A stretch of 64,000 bases of DNA from Gloeopeniophorella convolvens (taxonomy: Eukaryota > Basidiomycota > Agaricomycetes > Russulales): NCBI GenBank assembly GCA_022496205.1, contig WTXD01000008.1:310001-374000 (forward strand), in the 5' to 3' direction. Below the pieces are notes generated by a model. The model did no database searches. It was not told the origin of the DNA and was given only the letters and a program-made list of their open reading frames with translations. Position 1 is the first letter of the stretch; the number at the start of each line of letters is the position of its first letter. Made by a program: the position numbers and the translations under genes. Shown here in pieces: positions 33,101 to 44,429 of this stretch.

Positions 33101-36100
33101 ACCCATTCATACTTGTCTAGTGCCGAATTAACCTCGTCCCCGTAGCGGAAAGCAATTCGATGCCGATGACGCCATTCTTAATGCCCTCAAGAACCTGAGA
33201 GTGACGCTGGACATTGAAAGTACTGTCAAGCTTGACGATTGTGGGTTTTCCACTCAGACCTCCGAATGCTGAGCCTGATCTCGCGTAGACCAAGTCGATT
33301 TGGCGTTCAAGCAACTCAATGTGACCGCAATCGTAAGTTTGTTCGTATCGTACACGGTGCTCTTGCTGACGAGACCTCCGCAGACGGATCGATCGGCCCT
33401 CAACTTGATTGGCGCTGTGGCACCACCCATTGTGCAGACACTCGTGAACGGTGCCAACCTCACGTTCAGCTCAGCTAACATCAGGTATGCATTTTGTCCC
33501 TCTACGACGATACAACCTTATGGAATTTGTGTAGCAACCTCGCAAACGATGGCTTCGATCTATCGCTCCAGGGTGCTCTGACCAATATTGGACCTCTAGA
33601 TGCCCTCATTGAGTTCGAAGAGCCGGTGACGTGAGCATGCGCCCCAGAAACGTTGTTGTTAGCTAATCACGGAGTTGTCGTCAGTGTTACTTGGCAAGGA
33701 CGCGACATTGCCACTATCGTTCTTCCAGCCAGTGCGTGATCATCCCGAGATAGTCTGGGCGTCGTTCTGATTATACTTAGTCTGTGCTGCGGCGAATGCC
33801 GGTGTACCCGATTACCATACTAACGCTCATCTCACCATCACGGATCAGGACCAGTGAGTTCGAATAGAGGCTTACTGTGTCGGATTATTCACGAAAATCT
33901 CTACTCAAGGTTCACGGCCTTCACTACGTTCCTCCTTCACAACCCAGAGTTCACATGGACGATACACACCGATAATCTCCGCGTCACCGCACTCAACACG
34001 ATCTTCGACGGCGTCGCACTTAGCAAGGACATCACGTTCAAGGCATTCAACGGCCTCCCCGGTGTAACGATCAGTAACTTCCAGTTGCCGTCTGACGATC
34101 CTGCTGGGGGCATTCATATTGAGACGGACTCTCTCATACCTTCGCCTGCTCGTCCGTATCATTTTCCGCCACCTAACCCTCAGCAACTAACTCATCCCTA
34201 CAGAACTTGGAATTGATCTCGGCACGGCCAGCTTCCAGGCATCCTTCGAAGGAACCGTCATTGGTCGTAAGCGGACTTCTCCTCTTCAGTTCGGCCCTTC
34301 ACTCAGCTCTTTACGCAGCACTTTCTACGACTGGCTTGGTTCTTGTTCCAGAGTCTGTGACAAAGGCGCATCTGTCTGGTCGCATCACGCCCAAGTCTGG
34401 AGGCGACCTTGACACGACGGGAAAACTCTTCTCTCAGTACCTTGCTGGCCAGAACCAGACCTTGAGTGTGCAGGGGGATTCCGTACAGCCATCTGGTGGT
34501 GCAACAGTCACATGGTTGAGCACCGCCTTCAAGACCCTGACGCTGCAGGTCATCCTTCCTGGACATGTGTACCAAGTATGCCCCATCTCGACCTTCGATG
34601 TAACTGTGACTAACGTGTCTCTCGAAAGATCATCGACTCCATCACGTTGGACGATCTAGAGGTCGTCATGAACGAGGCGGACGAGGCATTCGCACCACTG
34701 ACAAGCTCCGAGCACACTCTGGCGACCTACAGGAATCCATTCGGGTTCTCGTTGCAAGTCGTGCAATCATCAGAGGATATTACGCTCAGAGTACAGGGCA
34801 CAGATATCGCTGAGGTACGCTACATTCTGCTTCAGCCTGCGGCATACTCTGAACGACCCGCCACACTGTAGCTGAAACTGCCCCTGTCCGACAATGTCGG
34901 TGGCGTCTCTACCGGAAACGTGGCGGATCTTCAGCTCTCCTTCTCGAAGCAACCGCTCCAGGCCGTGAACAATCAGGCCTTTGCCCTGTTCCTTGCCGCG
35001 ATTGCAGACACCCAAGGAATACAATTTGAGCTCAAGGGCTCTGCGGATGTGGTAGCCCGCACCACAATCGGCGATGTGCCTATCTCGGACATTCCTTTCA
35101 ACGTCACAACTGCTTTGGCAGGTAAGGTCGTCCGCTTCGGGGGTTGAGCCGGGTCTTGACATGTCTCGAAATTCAGGCATCGATGGATTTGAACATACTG
35201 CAGGGTTGAACAACGTCAGCGTCACCGGAAGCGGTGGCAATGGCGGCAACGAATACGTCAATGCAGACATTACCGCGACACTCCAGAACCCTTCGAACAT
35301 CTCCCTCCAGACCAACGACGTGTCCCTGGCCGTCATCTACAAAGATGTCCAGATCGGCCGCGCGGCTATCGACGTCAGTTCTTCTCCATGTCCAGTGGGG
35401 ACAGTCCTGACCTCTTTTCAGGTTTTAAATCTTGTGCCAGGAGAAAATTCTTTCCCGGCTCAATTCCACTATGAGCCAGACAACGCCAATGACACAACCG
35501 CGCAAAGCTTCCTCACTGAATTCATCCAGAGTGCTGATACGCTGGATCTGACCATCAAGGGAGACGGGTCAAGCTCTCCGTACGCGTCTCTGGTCCCAGC
35601 TTTGGAGGGGGTCACACTCTCCGCTGGCCTCAAAGGTACGCTTATTTTTCGCTTGCACATCAACAACGCTCAATAGCAGCGTGCAGCCTTGGACGTTCCG
35701 CCGCTCATCACGCACATCAACGTCTACGTCCCTCTCACAGCAATCCTCGACAACCTGGTGTCCATCGACTTCGATGTAAGCCTCTGTTGACTTGCCCCCA
35801 GAATCTTGCTAACTTGAGCCTGCCTGCCCACGCAGGTTGCCAACCCCCTTGACACCGACATGCACATCAGGTTTGCGCAGACCGACGCGGGCGTCGATGG
35901 GACGACGTGGGCCCACTTCGACCAGTCCTTCTCTGGCTTCACCATCCCCGCGAAGACCACAGCGAACAGCGGCGAGTTCGGAAACGTGCTGCTCACCAAG
36001 GGCGCGATCCCATCGCTCGTCCTCATCCCCCTGGGGCACCTCGACATCTTCGCTGCGGCCACGATCACGTGCGTACTGTCATGCCATCTCTGGGATAGCA

Positions 36101-36594
36101 GCAGGAGCTGACGCGCGGACAGCCTGGGCGACGAGGGCGGGTACACCATCCCGTGGCTGCACCTCACGCAGCTCGGCGTGCCGACGCACTACGACCTGTT
36201 CGGCCTCACGCCCGACGAGTTCTCGCAGCATGCGAAGAACGTCACGTCCGCCGCCGGCGGCGTCGTCGGCGGGGTCGCGTCCGTCGTCGGCAGTGTTGTC
36301 GGCGGTGCCGGTTCCGTCGTCAGCAGCGTCGTCGGCGGTGCCGAATCGGCCGTCGGCGGCGTCGTCAGCGGCGTCGAGTCGGCTGCCGGCCATGTCACAA
36401 GCGTAGCCGGCGGCGCGGTCAGCAGCATCCTGCACCCGCCCGTGCCGACACCGACGCCGACGCCGACGCCTGCGCCCGCACCGTCGTCGACGCCGACTGC
36501 GACTTCCGACGCCGGCCTCCCTCTGGTGAGCCACCGACGCCTCCCACCGTCGCTCGAGCGCTCTGCTGACGATGAGCAGCCCTTCTCGTTGTAG
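27177..36594 (+). CDS. Giant type II membrane protein with three DUF3712 units
   Basis: Forty exons close in frame to 2448 residues: 27177-27255, 27318-27630, 27690-27714, 27771-28086, 28139-28247, 28306-28396, 28447-28783, 28840-28931, 28987-29116, 29175-29438, 29490-29593, 29649-29703, 29755-29889, 29941-30313, 30371-30453, 30506-30635, 30690-30772, 30819-30988, 31033-31090, 31145-31156, 31215-31369, 31421-31675, 31728-33005, 33055-33095, 33146-33240, 33289-33332, 33384-33484, 33535-33630, 33685-33731, 33781-33853, 33910-34151, 34204-34266, 34319-34575, 34629-34814, 34872-35121, 35177-35373, 35422-35635, 35687-35775, 35836-36068, 36123-36594. A basic FYRKRS precedes one membrane helix (about 81-108), so the N-terminus is cytosolic and the rest lumenal or extracellular. 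Three units of about 757 residues repeat, each with LPSDDPAGG-like and NPSxxGI-like DUF3712 motifs and many N-x-S/T sites. The tail is a Val/Gly repeat and a Pro-Thr run. Introns after exons 5 and 15 have GC donors. Role unknown; yeast vacuolar Tag1-type proteins are a tentative parallel. Confidence 0.88.
36250..36510 (+). repeat. In-frame GTCGTCGGCGG-type and CCGACG-type repeats
   Basis: Imperfect short tandem repeats at the 3' end of the giant gene encode a Val-Val-Gly-Gly/Ser-Val alternation, then a Pro-Thr dipeptide run (about 36445-36475). Copy number could vary between strains. Confidence 0.75.
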
Positions 36595-37099
36595 GTTCTC
36601 GATCGCAGGAGTCTCCCACATGGACAATGACTGAACACACACACATTTGTATTCCTACACATCTCGTATGAGCCCCGGCTTCTGTTGTATGTGCTATTCA
36701 TCTACTCTCACTTCTGTTGGTTGTTGCACTTACTTTAAGTACCCCACACGTCGCGGCCTGACCATGGACCGTTGATTTACATATACTCCACAATACATAG
36801 CGACTGCGTAGCACGGCCCATACCTTTATTTATTCACAATTATTTATGTCGATGCTTGCAACCCTGGTATTATTACTAGGAAACTCTTGCCACTAGTACA
36901 TACCCTCGCATATGCAATAAAAACCTGGGTGCAATCTGCCAAATTTCCTATCGGCCGCTCGAGGACAGTGATCAGATGCCGGTGGGCGTTGATCGAGCCT
37001 CGTATGAGATGACGCGCTGGACAGACATAGTTGCATTGTCATACTGGCAACCCGCGAAGATACATCGTTCTCCAGCAGCGCCAGTATGTACTCTATTGC
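36595..37099. other. Intergenic between convergent genes
   Basis: About 500 bp, AT-richer than its flanks, between the stop codons of the giant gene and GPI18. It has several AATAAA-like and TTTATT stretches (for example AATAAAAA near 36916) suited to 3' ends. No gene. Confidence 0.5.
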
Positions 37100-38414
37100 C
37101 TATGCAGGAGGTAGAAATACGCCCCAAAGCACTACACTCGTCGCTCCCCACAACACTGCCCACGTGACGTATGCCCGACCCCACCACGGCCGTTCAATCA
37201 GCAGCGTCGCAGCAGCCCAGTACGTGCTGGGGAGCGCGGGTAGCAACCGCAGTGCTATCTGCGTGTGCGCGTTTGTGAGCAGGGTGATGCCGAGCAGCGC
37301 CGCGTGGAGGGCGTGCGCTGTGGTGGTTGGAGGCCGCAGGCCCTGGGAGGTACCATGCGGAGGGGAGAGGTAAGAGAAAGAATGCATGAGGAGTGGAACG
37401 AGGAGCGGGAGGGCGAGAGCAATGTTCGGGAGCTGTGCGGGAGTCCAGTAGGAGAGGAAGCCGACGTGCCAGTAGGTGCGCTGGACGTGCGCGTAGATTG
37501 AAGGCGGGAAGTCGGTGCACCATGACGGCACCTGAGCATCCACCCCGGTACTGGGGAGGCAGAAAGCGCGGAACGCGATGACTTGGTGTGCGAGGGACGG
37601 CAGGAGCGGGAGGACGGCGCAGGAGGCGGCGTGGATGAAGGTTGTCAGATGAGGAAGCTGGCGCGATGACAGGAACGGGTGGACAACGAGGGACCAAGGC
37701 ACGTATAGAGCCAGCAGAGCGCCGTTGGAGCGAAAGGCGGCGGCGACGGTGAAGTACAGGGAGGCGCGGAGGTAGCGCGTCTGTGCACAAGCGAGCATCC
37801 CTATGCGAATCGACGATTAGAACGCACATTCCGGTGATGAATGTGTAGTTTGACGTACCTTTGTACGAGAGGAAGGTGACCATGGGCTCAGCATACGGGG
37901 CAAAGTACAGCGTCACAGGGCTACCCGGAAGGAGGGACAGCGACGCGCTGAGAAACGCAAATGCCGGCGAGCGAAAGTGATGCATCGTCAGACGGTACAA
38001 TGCGTGAGTGGTGGGCACCGCGATTGCAGTGTGCAGGAGGGCCGTCCAGACTAGCGCGGAAGAGGTTGGATCGTGACTCAGGGTAGGAAGACGGGCACCT
38101 GTGCGCAGTAAGAAAGGTGCGCCGAGGAACCAGGCCCATTGGTGCTCATATGCGTATCCGTCTTTGGCGACGGCGGCGAAGTGGAGGACGTCCCATCTGA
38201 AGAGCGAGGAGTGGAAGGAGGGGAAAACGGAGGGATGGAGGACAGTGCGCGGAGAGGCGTCGAAGAGAGGAAGATACGAGGACAAGCTCAGTAACACAGC
38301 GACCAGTGCGCGTGAAAGTAAGGTCAGTACTGTGAGGATACGGATGTGATCTCTGGGCTGGTTGGACTTTGGATTATTTGCATGGTCGTCATGGTCGACG
38401 GCGAGGAACGTCAT
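37100..38414 (-). CDS. GPI18: GPI mannosyltransferase 2 (PIG-V)
   Basis: Exons (minus) 37859-38414 and 37100-37800 encode 418 residues. This multi-pass ER enzyme adds the second mannose to the GPI anchor precursor, using dolichol-phosphate mannose. Signatures: FRWDVLHFAAVAKDGYAYEHQWAWFLG (family FDxVyF-type lumenal loop with acidic residue), RSPAFAFLSASLSLLPGSP, FAPYAEPMVTFLSYKG (split by the only intron), AAAFRSNG, and the C-terminal GFLSYWTPAQLPN. About eight hydrophobic helices. Start at 38414 is the only in-frame ATG before the first helix. It shares a 145-bp promoter gap with the peroxin gene. Confidence 0.93.
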
Positions 38415-38558
38415 GGGCGTGGTCACGCAGGCCGGAGATGTCGGGCCGGACGGGGAGCACCGAGAAATAGGAATCACGCGAACAGGCTGCGACTCCCCCG
38501 CACTCAGTGCAAAGGGCCACAGGAACTGCAGACAGGCCACTGCGACAGCCAACATACC
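38415..38558. promoter_or_regulatory. Short divergent promoter, GPI18 / peroxin
   Basis: Only 144 bp separate the start codons of two divergent genes, so both 5' UTRs and promoter elements must fit or overlap here. No TATA box is apparent. Confidence 0.5.
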
Positions 38559-40119
38559 ATGCATCAACGAACAGCGTCTCAGCCACTGGCAACCCCCCAC
38601 CTTTCTCTTCCTCCAGACCACGTTCGCAGGCAGCAGCCAGAGAAGGAAGAGCAAGAAGAGCAGCCCAATGACGCGCTCGCTGGCGCACCCACTCTCATCG
38701 ACTTTCTCCACACCGTCCCCGCGCCTCTCGTCGCTCTCATCGTCCGCCTCGCACCATCGGCCTCCTTTCTGCGTCATGCAGCCCAGGTTCTCAGCTGGAA
38801 AGCCTCCCCGGTGGATAGCTGGCTCGTTCTCGCCGGTTGGTGGGCTCTTGTTCTCTCTGCCGACCACACCTTCAGGTCCGTTTCCCGACTGCATCATCTG
38901 TCCTCGACTAACCCTGTAGCAGGTACCTTCTCCCTGTTGTAATATTCTCTGTAGTCGCGTTTGTCCGACGGCGGCCAGCGCCCACATACGTCTCACAACC
39001 TATATCCGAAAATGCTGTCCAGGCAACACTGAGGGATTTCTCTGCCCTTGTCGTCCTCCTCCCTTCCACCCCATCACTCCCTGGATCGTTATCTGTATCC
39101 TCACTGCCCCTCCCTGCTCTCGTCCGTGCATCTGCCATAGTGTCCATTCCTTACATCATCCTCACTTACATCATCTCCGTGCGCGTCCTCATCGGCCTCC
39201 TGGGCACAGTCGCTCTGACCTACCGCGCGCCCTTTGCGCGCCTCTTACGCGCTGCCCTCTGGCGCAGCGCCTTTGTCCGCTGGGCTGCCTACCGCGCATG
39301 GGCCGGGCTCTCTGGCATCCCCATGCCTACCCCGATACCTGCCCCACCCGCGACGAGCGCGGCCGCGGCCCAGGCCGCTACCGCCACTGTGGGACCGCAG
39401 CTACGCTTCGCTTTTACGGTATACGAGAACCAGCGATGGTGGATGGCGCTCGACTGGACCGCGGCGCTTCTCCCCGGCGAGCGGCCTTCGTGGTGCAGCG
39501 CGTCGCAGGCGCCGCTTCCACCACCCGCGGCGTTCGCATTGCCCGCGCCCACGACTGCGCTGCTGCCCGTCGACGGCGCCCCCGACATACGCGAGCAGCG
39601 TACCGCAACTTGGGCGTGGGCAGATTCCGAGTGGCGTGTTGCTGTGCGGCGTGATGGCGAGGGCGAAGGCGGAGACACAGATGAGGAGACGGATGCGGAC
39701 GGGTGGGTCTACGGCGACAACAAGTGGGAGGGCCACAGCGGCAAGGGCGGGATCGGCAAGGTTCGTCTCCCAACAGCCGTCACGCGACCCTCTTTTCATC
39801 TTCGAATCCGTCCCTACAGTACACGCGCTACCGCCGCTGGACCCGCGTCGCCGTCTTGACGGAGACTTCGGAACGCATCGGGCCAGGGCCCACAGGCGTT
39901 CTGCGCGAGGACGGCGACTTGCACCCTCTCGACACGCTCGCGGCGGGCGAGGCGAAGGAGAGAGCCGCCGAGAAGGAGAGCGAGAGGGAGAAGAGGGACG
40001 GCTCCCCCGAGTCCGGGCGCTCCCGGTCTCCGAACGAGAGGCGCAGGTCGCTCGGCTTGGGGGCTGTTGGGGACGGGATAAGACAGAGGCTGCAGGCGGC
40101 GGTGTCGGGGTCACATTGA
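38559..40119 (+). CDS. Peroxisomal membrane peroxin, Pex23/Pex28-32 type
   Basis: Exons 38559-38875, 38923-39760 and 39820-40119 encode 484 residues. The N-terminal half is membrane-associated: LIDFLHTVPAPLVALIVRL, LAGWWALVLS, YLLPVVIFSVVAF and IVSIPYIILTYIISVRVLIGL. The C-terminal half is the dysferlin-like (DysF) domain: FTVYENQRWWMALDWTAALLPGERPSW, TATWAWADSEWRV and W-x-YGDNKW, then YTRYRRWTRVAVL after the last intron. This is the Pex24p/Pex23 family, which sits at ER-peroxisome contacts and controls peroxisome number and size. An Arg/Ser/Glu-rich tail ends the protein. The start at 38559 is the in-frame ATG nearest the conserved region. Confidence 0.88.
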
Positions 40120-40882
40120 TGTTGAGGTGCTTACTCGCTGGGTCGCAGTTGTAACTCGTGTGCCGTATCGCTGTACTTAGGCACGTGTAGACCTTGTACC
40201 GCACATACTACTTACGCGCTGCAGCGAACAAGTGGTCTCATTTTCTAAAGGCAGACACATCGTCAGACTCTCGCTCCTTGGAACTTTTCGTCCGACGTCT
40301 GCTTTCCGACAGGGGGTCCCTTTTTCGTGTCTATCGTGTAGTGGGAAGATGGAAGAGGGAAGTGCAGATGGTAGCTGAGCGGAGGTTGCGCGCCGTCGAA
40401 TCGCGCCTCTTCCTCAGGCACAGATTGCCGCCACGCTAAACTAGGCGCTGCTGACACGTCGATTCGTTATTATCGCGGCATGCTAATGTATGCCGTCCTG
40501 TTCACCCCACGGATGAGAACCACACTGGCCTTAGAGAAGACCGTGACTACTGCCGCGATAAAGATGGCTGTAGTGGGATTCTGGACCAATCGACGCCACC
40601 TCGCGGCGGCCGTTGCGCAATCAGACTGGCTATGCAAGACGCCGTGGATCGGACCCGCCGCACGCCGACCGAACCTGCCCGCTCAACATACACCACCCTC
40701 CAGGATTGGACATGCCGTGGAGCGGCGCACACGACGATGGGAGCTGGGAACGTGCTCGAACATTGCCGCACACAATGGGGCTTGATTAAATATGAATAGG
40801 GTAACATGGCCCTTACGATGCGGCGTGGCGCGTGCAGAATTAAAGCTCTGCGTGCGGTCAAACCTTCCGGCGGTGGGGTGCA
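40120..40882. other. Intergenic between convergent genes
   Basis: About 760 bp separating the stop codons of the peroxin and TyrRS genes. Small frames only, none with family signal. Confidence 0.4.
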
Positions 40883-42668
40883 TCACGTCGGGGTGGTGAA
40901 CACCGCGTGCTTGTCCTTCCCAGCTCGGACGATTACCAGGCGTCCGTCGATCAGATCTTCTGGCCGGACCTTCGTGTGCGCGTCAACGGGCTTGCCATTC
41001 AGGTAGAGACCGCGCATCGCCACCAAAGACTTTGCGGCGTCTTCGAAGGATAAGTGGGTGACAGGCTTCGCAATACCACACAACTTACTGGCACTTTTGG
41101 TTATATTGTGGTTGACGGCCAGCTTTAGTACCGTCGTCCCGTACATCTCGTCCGCGGGGATGGGGAAAAGGCGTGGGTCATCGGCAAGGGCTCCCAGGAC
41201 TTCCTCAGCGTTCACCGTGGAGACGTCCGTGCCAAAGAGCACTTTGGTGATCGCCGTCGCATGCCTGACACCCTGAGCTAAGAAGGGTTAAGTGTTTGTC
41301 AATCCATACAGCCGGGAGACATTACCCGTATGCACAAGCTCCGTCACTTCGTCGGCCAGAAGCTTTTGTGCGATGCGTTCCTCGGGCCGTTTCTGAGTGG
41401 CCGTGTTAGGTGACAGAGCCAGGACCCGACTCCCCGCTCACTTTGTGATCCTCAAGAACCTGCTCTATATGTTCTAGTGGCAGTAATGTGAACAATTTCA
41501 GGTAACGTCCGACGTCTTCGTCGTTCGTTCTCATGAAGAACTAAAAGGGGTACCGTGTCAGCGCCGTTGACACAAAGAACGTCGCCCATCTACCTGATAG
41601 AAATCATACACGCTGGTGAGCTGCTCGTTCAGCCAGACGGCATTGCCTGCACTTTTCCCGAACTTCGCGCCGCTTGCGGTCGTAAGAAGGGGGGTAGTGA
41701 TCCCGTACGCCCTATCACGACTGTCGGCAGCCGAGTCCTGCGGCTCGTTCGCGCGCCCGATCAGCTCAAGTCCGGCGATGATGTTGCCCCACTGGTCTGA
41801 CCCTCCAACTTGGATGGTGCAGCCGGCCTTTTCGTACAGCGCCAGGAAGTCGTAAGCTTGCAACAGCTGATACGAGAACTCCGCAAACGAGATGCCTTGC
41901 TGGGTGTTCAGCCTCGACTGGACGCTGGAGGAGTTCAAGTCAGCGGACCAAGCACGTGAGACGGCGGACTTGCCTCTCCCGAGCGACCATGGTGTTCACC
42001 CTGGCTGCGGTCCCTGCAACTCTCAGAAACTCGAGCACACCAAGGCCGCGGAACCAATCGATATTGTTCATTACGCGTGGAGGAGAGAGCGTGGCTTCCA
42101 GCGATTGTATGCGCTTCTCTGCATAGCCACGGGCGCGCTCAAAAAACCTCTGAACGCTGGCCGTCAACTTTGTCATGTTGTCCTGTACCAATGCCTCCTC
42201 CATGAGTGGCCGCTCCGTTGATCTGCCAGACGGGTCTCCAATCAAAGCAGTAGCACCCCCAATCTACCAAACCGTCAAATAGTGTCACCCTTACAGCGTT
42301 ATGGACGCACGAGAGGGATGACTCGATGACCACGGATGTGGAAATGGACCAGACACATCATCGGAAGGATGTGCCCAACATGCAGGGAGGTGGCCGTCGG
42401 ATCTATGCCAGAATACACCACTCTGCTCCGGTCCCGAAGGAAGCTCTGAAGCTGCTCAGGCCTAAGAGTATTGAAATGAGCCCTCCGTTGGTGTGCCAGA
42501 CGTGTGTATGGTGCCGTACTTTGTGACTTGGGAAACGAAGCCCCGAGAACTGAGTTCATCGAGCAGTTCTGCTTGGGTAGCTACACCGCGCCTGCTGGTA
42601 GAAGAGAGGCATTGTCTCGGAACACGTCTGTTCAATCGGACGCGCCTCACCGGAGCAGTTCTGAACAT
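40883..42668 (-). CDS. MSY1: Tyrosyl-tRNA synthetase, mitochondrial
   Basis: Seven exons (minus): 42520-42668, 42311-42461, 41974-42263, 41594-41924, 41442-41540, 41326-41392 and 40883-41277; 493 residues. An Arg-rich, acid-free N-terminus (MFRTAPVRRVRLNRR) is a mitochondrial presequence. Bacterial-type class I features follow: YSGIDPTATSLHVGH (HIGH motif), IPLIGGATALIGDPSG, QVGGSDQWGNI, and KFGKSAGN (KMSKS motif). A C-terminal S4-like domain ends with LYLNGKPVDAHTKV and GRLVIVRAGK. The third intron starts with GC (AG|GCAAGT at 41973); only this junction restores VNTMVARESVQSRL. Start at 42668 was chosen because the longer frame begins with TTG. Confidence 0.93.
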
Positions 42669-43430
42669 CGAGGTCACAGCATGTGACAAAACGCGTCGCC
42701 TACGTCACCAGGCGATGCATCACCTCTGTAACGCTCAATTTCGACCGGCGTCAAGTTAAGCGTCGCACATTAAAACCTGCCAGCCATCGCGACGAAGACC
42801 CTCGTCTTAGGTCTGGTCGGGAGATCGGGCTTGACTACATTTTTCAACCAGACCCCGGTGCGAGCGCCGTTTCTCTCCACGCGTCTGTCAAAACCGCAGC
42901 ATCAGTGAATACCTCCAAAAGAGATCACTGCTTATCATCAATTACAACTCTCCCAATCCCCGCAAACCTCAGCAGCCTGAGCCTCATCCTGCCATCGATT
43001 ATTACTAATGAGTGGCTTGCATATAGGCCACACGGATATTGGTATAATAGTGCTCAGCTACAGTCCGGCAGAAGAGCTCGCCAGGGTCTCGCAAATATTA
43101 CCTGAGCGGACATCGGTCGGAATTTTTCGAGGCATTTGCTGATGCGCCAGCGCCCCCGAAACACTAGACCGCTGAGCGGTTAATGCCGCACAGCAAGTAT
43201 CCACATCAAAAATCAGTAATGCACATTCCTCATCGGCCCACCTTCCGGTCAGCAATGGCCGCTGGAGGGGTCGGCACGACCTTGGGCGTTATTGTAGGGG
43301 TCCCGGTCCTGGCAAGACCTGCCCGTGCCCGTGCCCGTACCCGGGAGCCTAGGCCTATAAGTAAAGTATAAGAAGGGCGAATCAACATCTCAGTTTGCCA
43401 ACTCCTGCTCTTTTCACGAATGCCTTCAAG
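42669..43430. promoter_or_regulatory. Divergent intergenic region, TyrRS / secreted protein
   Basis: About 760 bp. On the right, three perfect GCCCGT units (43321-43338) are followed by a TATA-like TATAAGTA at 43356-43363, about 70 bp before the secreted-protein ATG. The left part is the TyrRS promoter. No gene seen. Confidence 0.5.
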
Positions 43431-43925
43431 ATGCATATGCGCTCTGCCCTCGTTGCTCTCGCCGCCCTCGTCTCCGCCACCGCGGCGTTCGACCTGCGTG
43501 AGCTCTACACGTTCTCAGGCGAGTCGAGCGCCGACTTCTGCGCGGCGTGGAACGACGCATGGTGAGCCTATCCTCCAATTCTTCCTCTGTCCCGTTTATT
43601 TCCTCGGTGGAAGAGCTGACTGATGTGTGGACGTAGCACGAACTACAAACCGAGCGACACGAGCCTTTTCTTCCTCGACACTGCGTGCCGCCCCGGCGAC
43701 TTTCAGGGCCAGCACACCGACACCGAGGTAAGCTACCATCGTCCTGTCCCCGCTCCCAACACTCCTGCCCCTACTCCCCGCCCCCTATTCCCTCTTGCCT
43801 GTACCTCTCGCTAACTCGCGCATCATATGCAGGCCCTCGCCTCGTGCGCGTTCACCCAGGACGGACACGTCCCCATCTCTGAGAACGACGCGATAGCGAG
43901 CGAGGTCGGCGGGACGCTCGTCTGA
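43431..43925 (+). CDS. Small secreted cysteine-containing protein
   Basis: Exons 43431-43561, 43637-43727 and 43833-43925 encode 104 residues. A signal peptide (HMRSALVALAALVSATAA) precedes a mature chain of about 85 residues with four cysteines (positions 37, 44, 61 and 79), enough for two disulphides, and mostly acidic-polar residues. The start could also be the second Met (43437). A TATA-like box lies about 70 bp upstream. It belongs to the broad class of fungal small secreted proteins, often regulated and lineage-specific; no known fold is recognised. Splice phases fit exactly, and the three exons together restore the fourth cysteine. Confidence 0.75.
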
Positions 43926-44429
43926 GCGAAGTGACGACCATACGAGATCCTCTGTGGATGTACCAGAAGTTGAGGGAAGAGGGCTGGGTTGGGGGGGAGG
44001 AAGGGAGATCGCGCGTTGGACTATGTACTCTTACATGGACATTGCCGTTTGTACATACTTAGCCCTTGGCTCGGCCTATACTGATAGCTGGTTTCACATA
44101 AGTATCGAGGGGGCAAGCCGAGTGAGCTGGGGAGGTGTGGAGCCAGTGGTCACTGCGTGGTGAAATGGGCGCGTGTTCGGAGCATCTGGCCACGTGAGGA
44201 CGCGAACGGGCGCTGTCGCGTCGACGCGAGCGTCTCAACGAATTAACGGAATCCACCTTCGGCGTCAGTCCACTGGCACCTCGGGTCGGATCTTCCGTGT
44301 TCCGCCCTCTTCCCGCACCTGTATAAAGCTCTCCTTCTCCGATACCCTCACCGCTTGCCGTCGTTCTCGGCGCTGTTCATGACTTTCCTGTTCTCTGCTG
44401 CCCCACTCACCTAGCACAATCACCACATC
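43926..44429. other. Intergenic, promoter of the saccharopine enzyme
   Basis: About 500 bp between two plus-strand genes. TATAAA at 44322-44327 lies about 105 bp before the downstream ATG, followed by a CT-rich leader. No gene. Confidence 0.5.

Noticed and set aside
37194..38996. 600-codon minus-strand reading frame
   Set aside because: It runs beyond the GPI18 start into the peroxin gene and past the GPI18 exon 1 donor in another frame. Only 37859-38414 of it is real exon.
39234..40204. Two overlapping ORFs of 306 (plus) and 267 (minus) codons
   Set aside because: Out-of-frame and antisense shadows of peroxin exons 2 and 3, caused by high GC.
43321..43338. Three GCCCGT units as a possible CRISPR or regulatory array
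   Set aside because: Only three direct 6-bp units with no spacers; simple microsatellite near a promoter.
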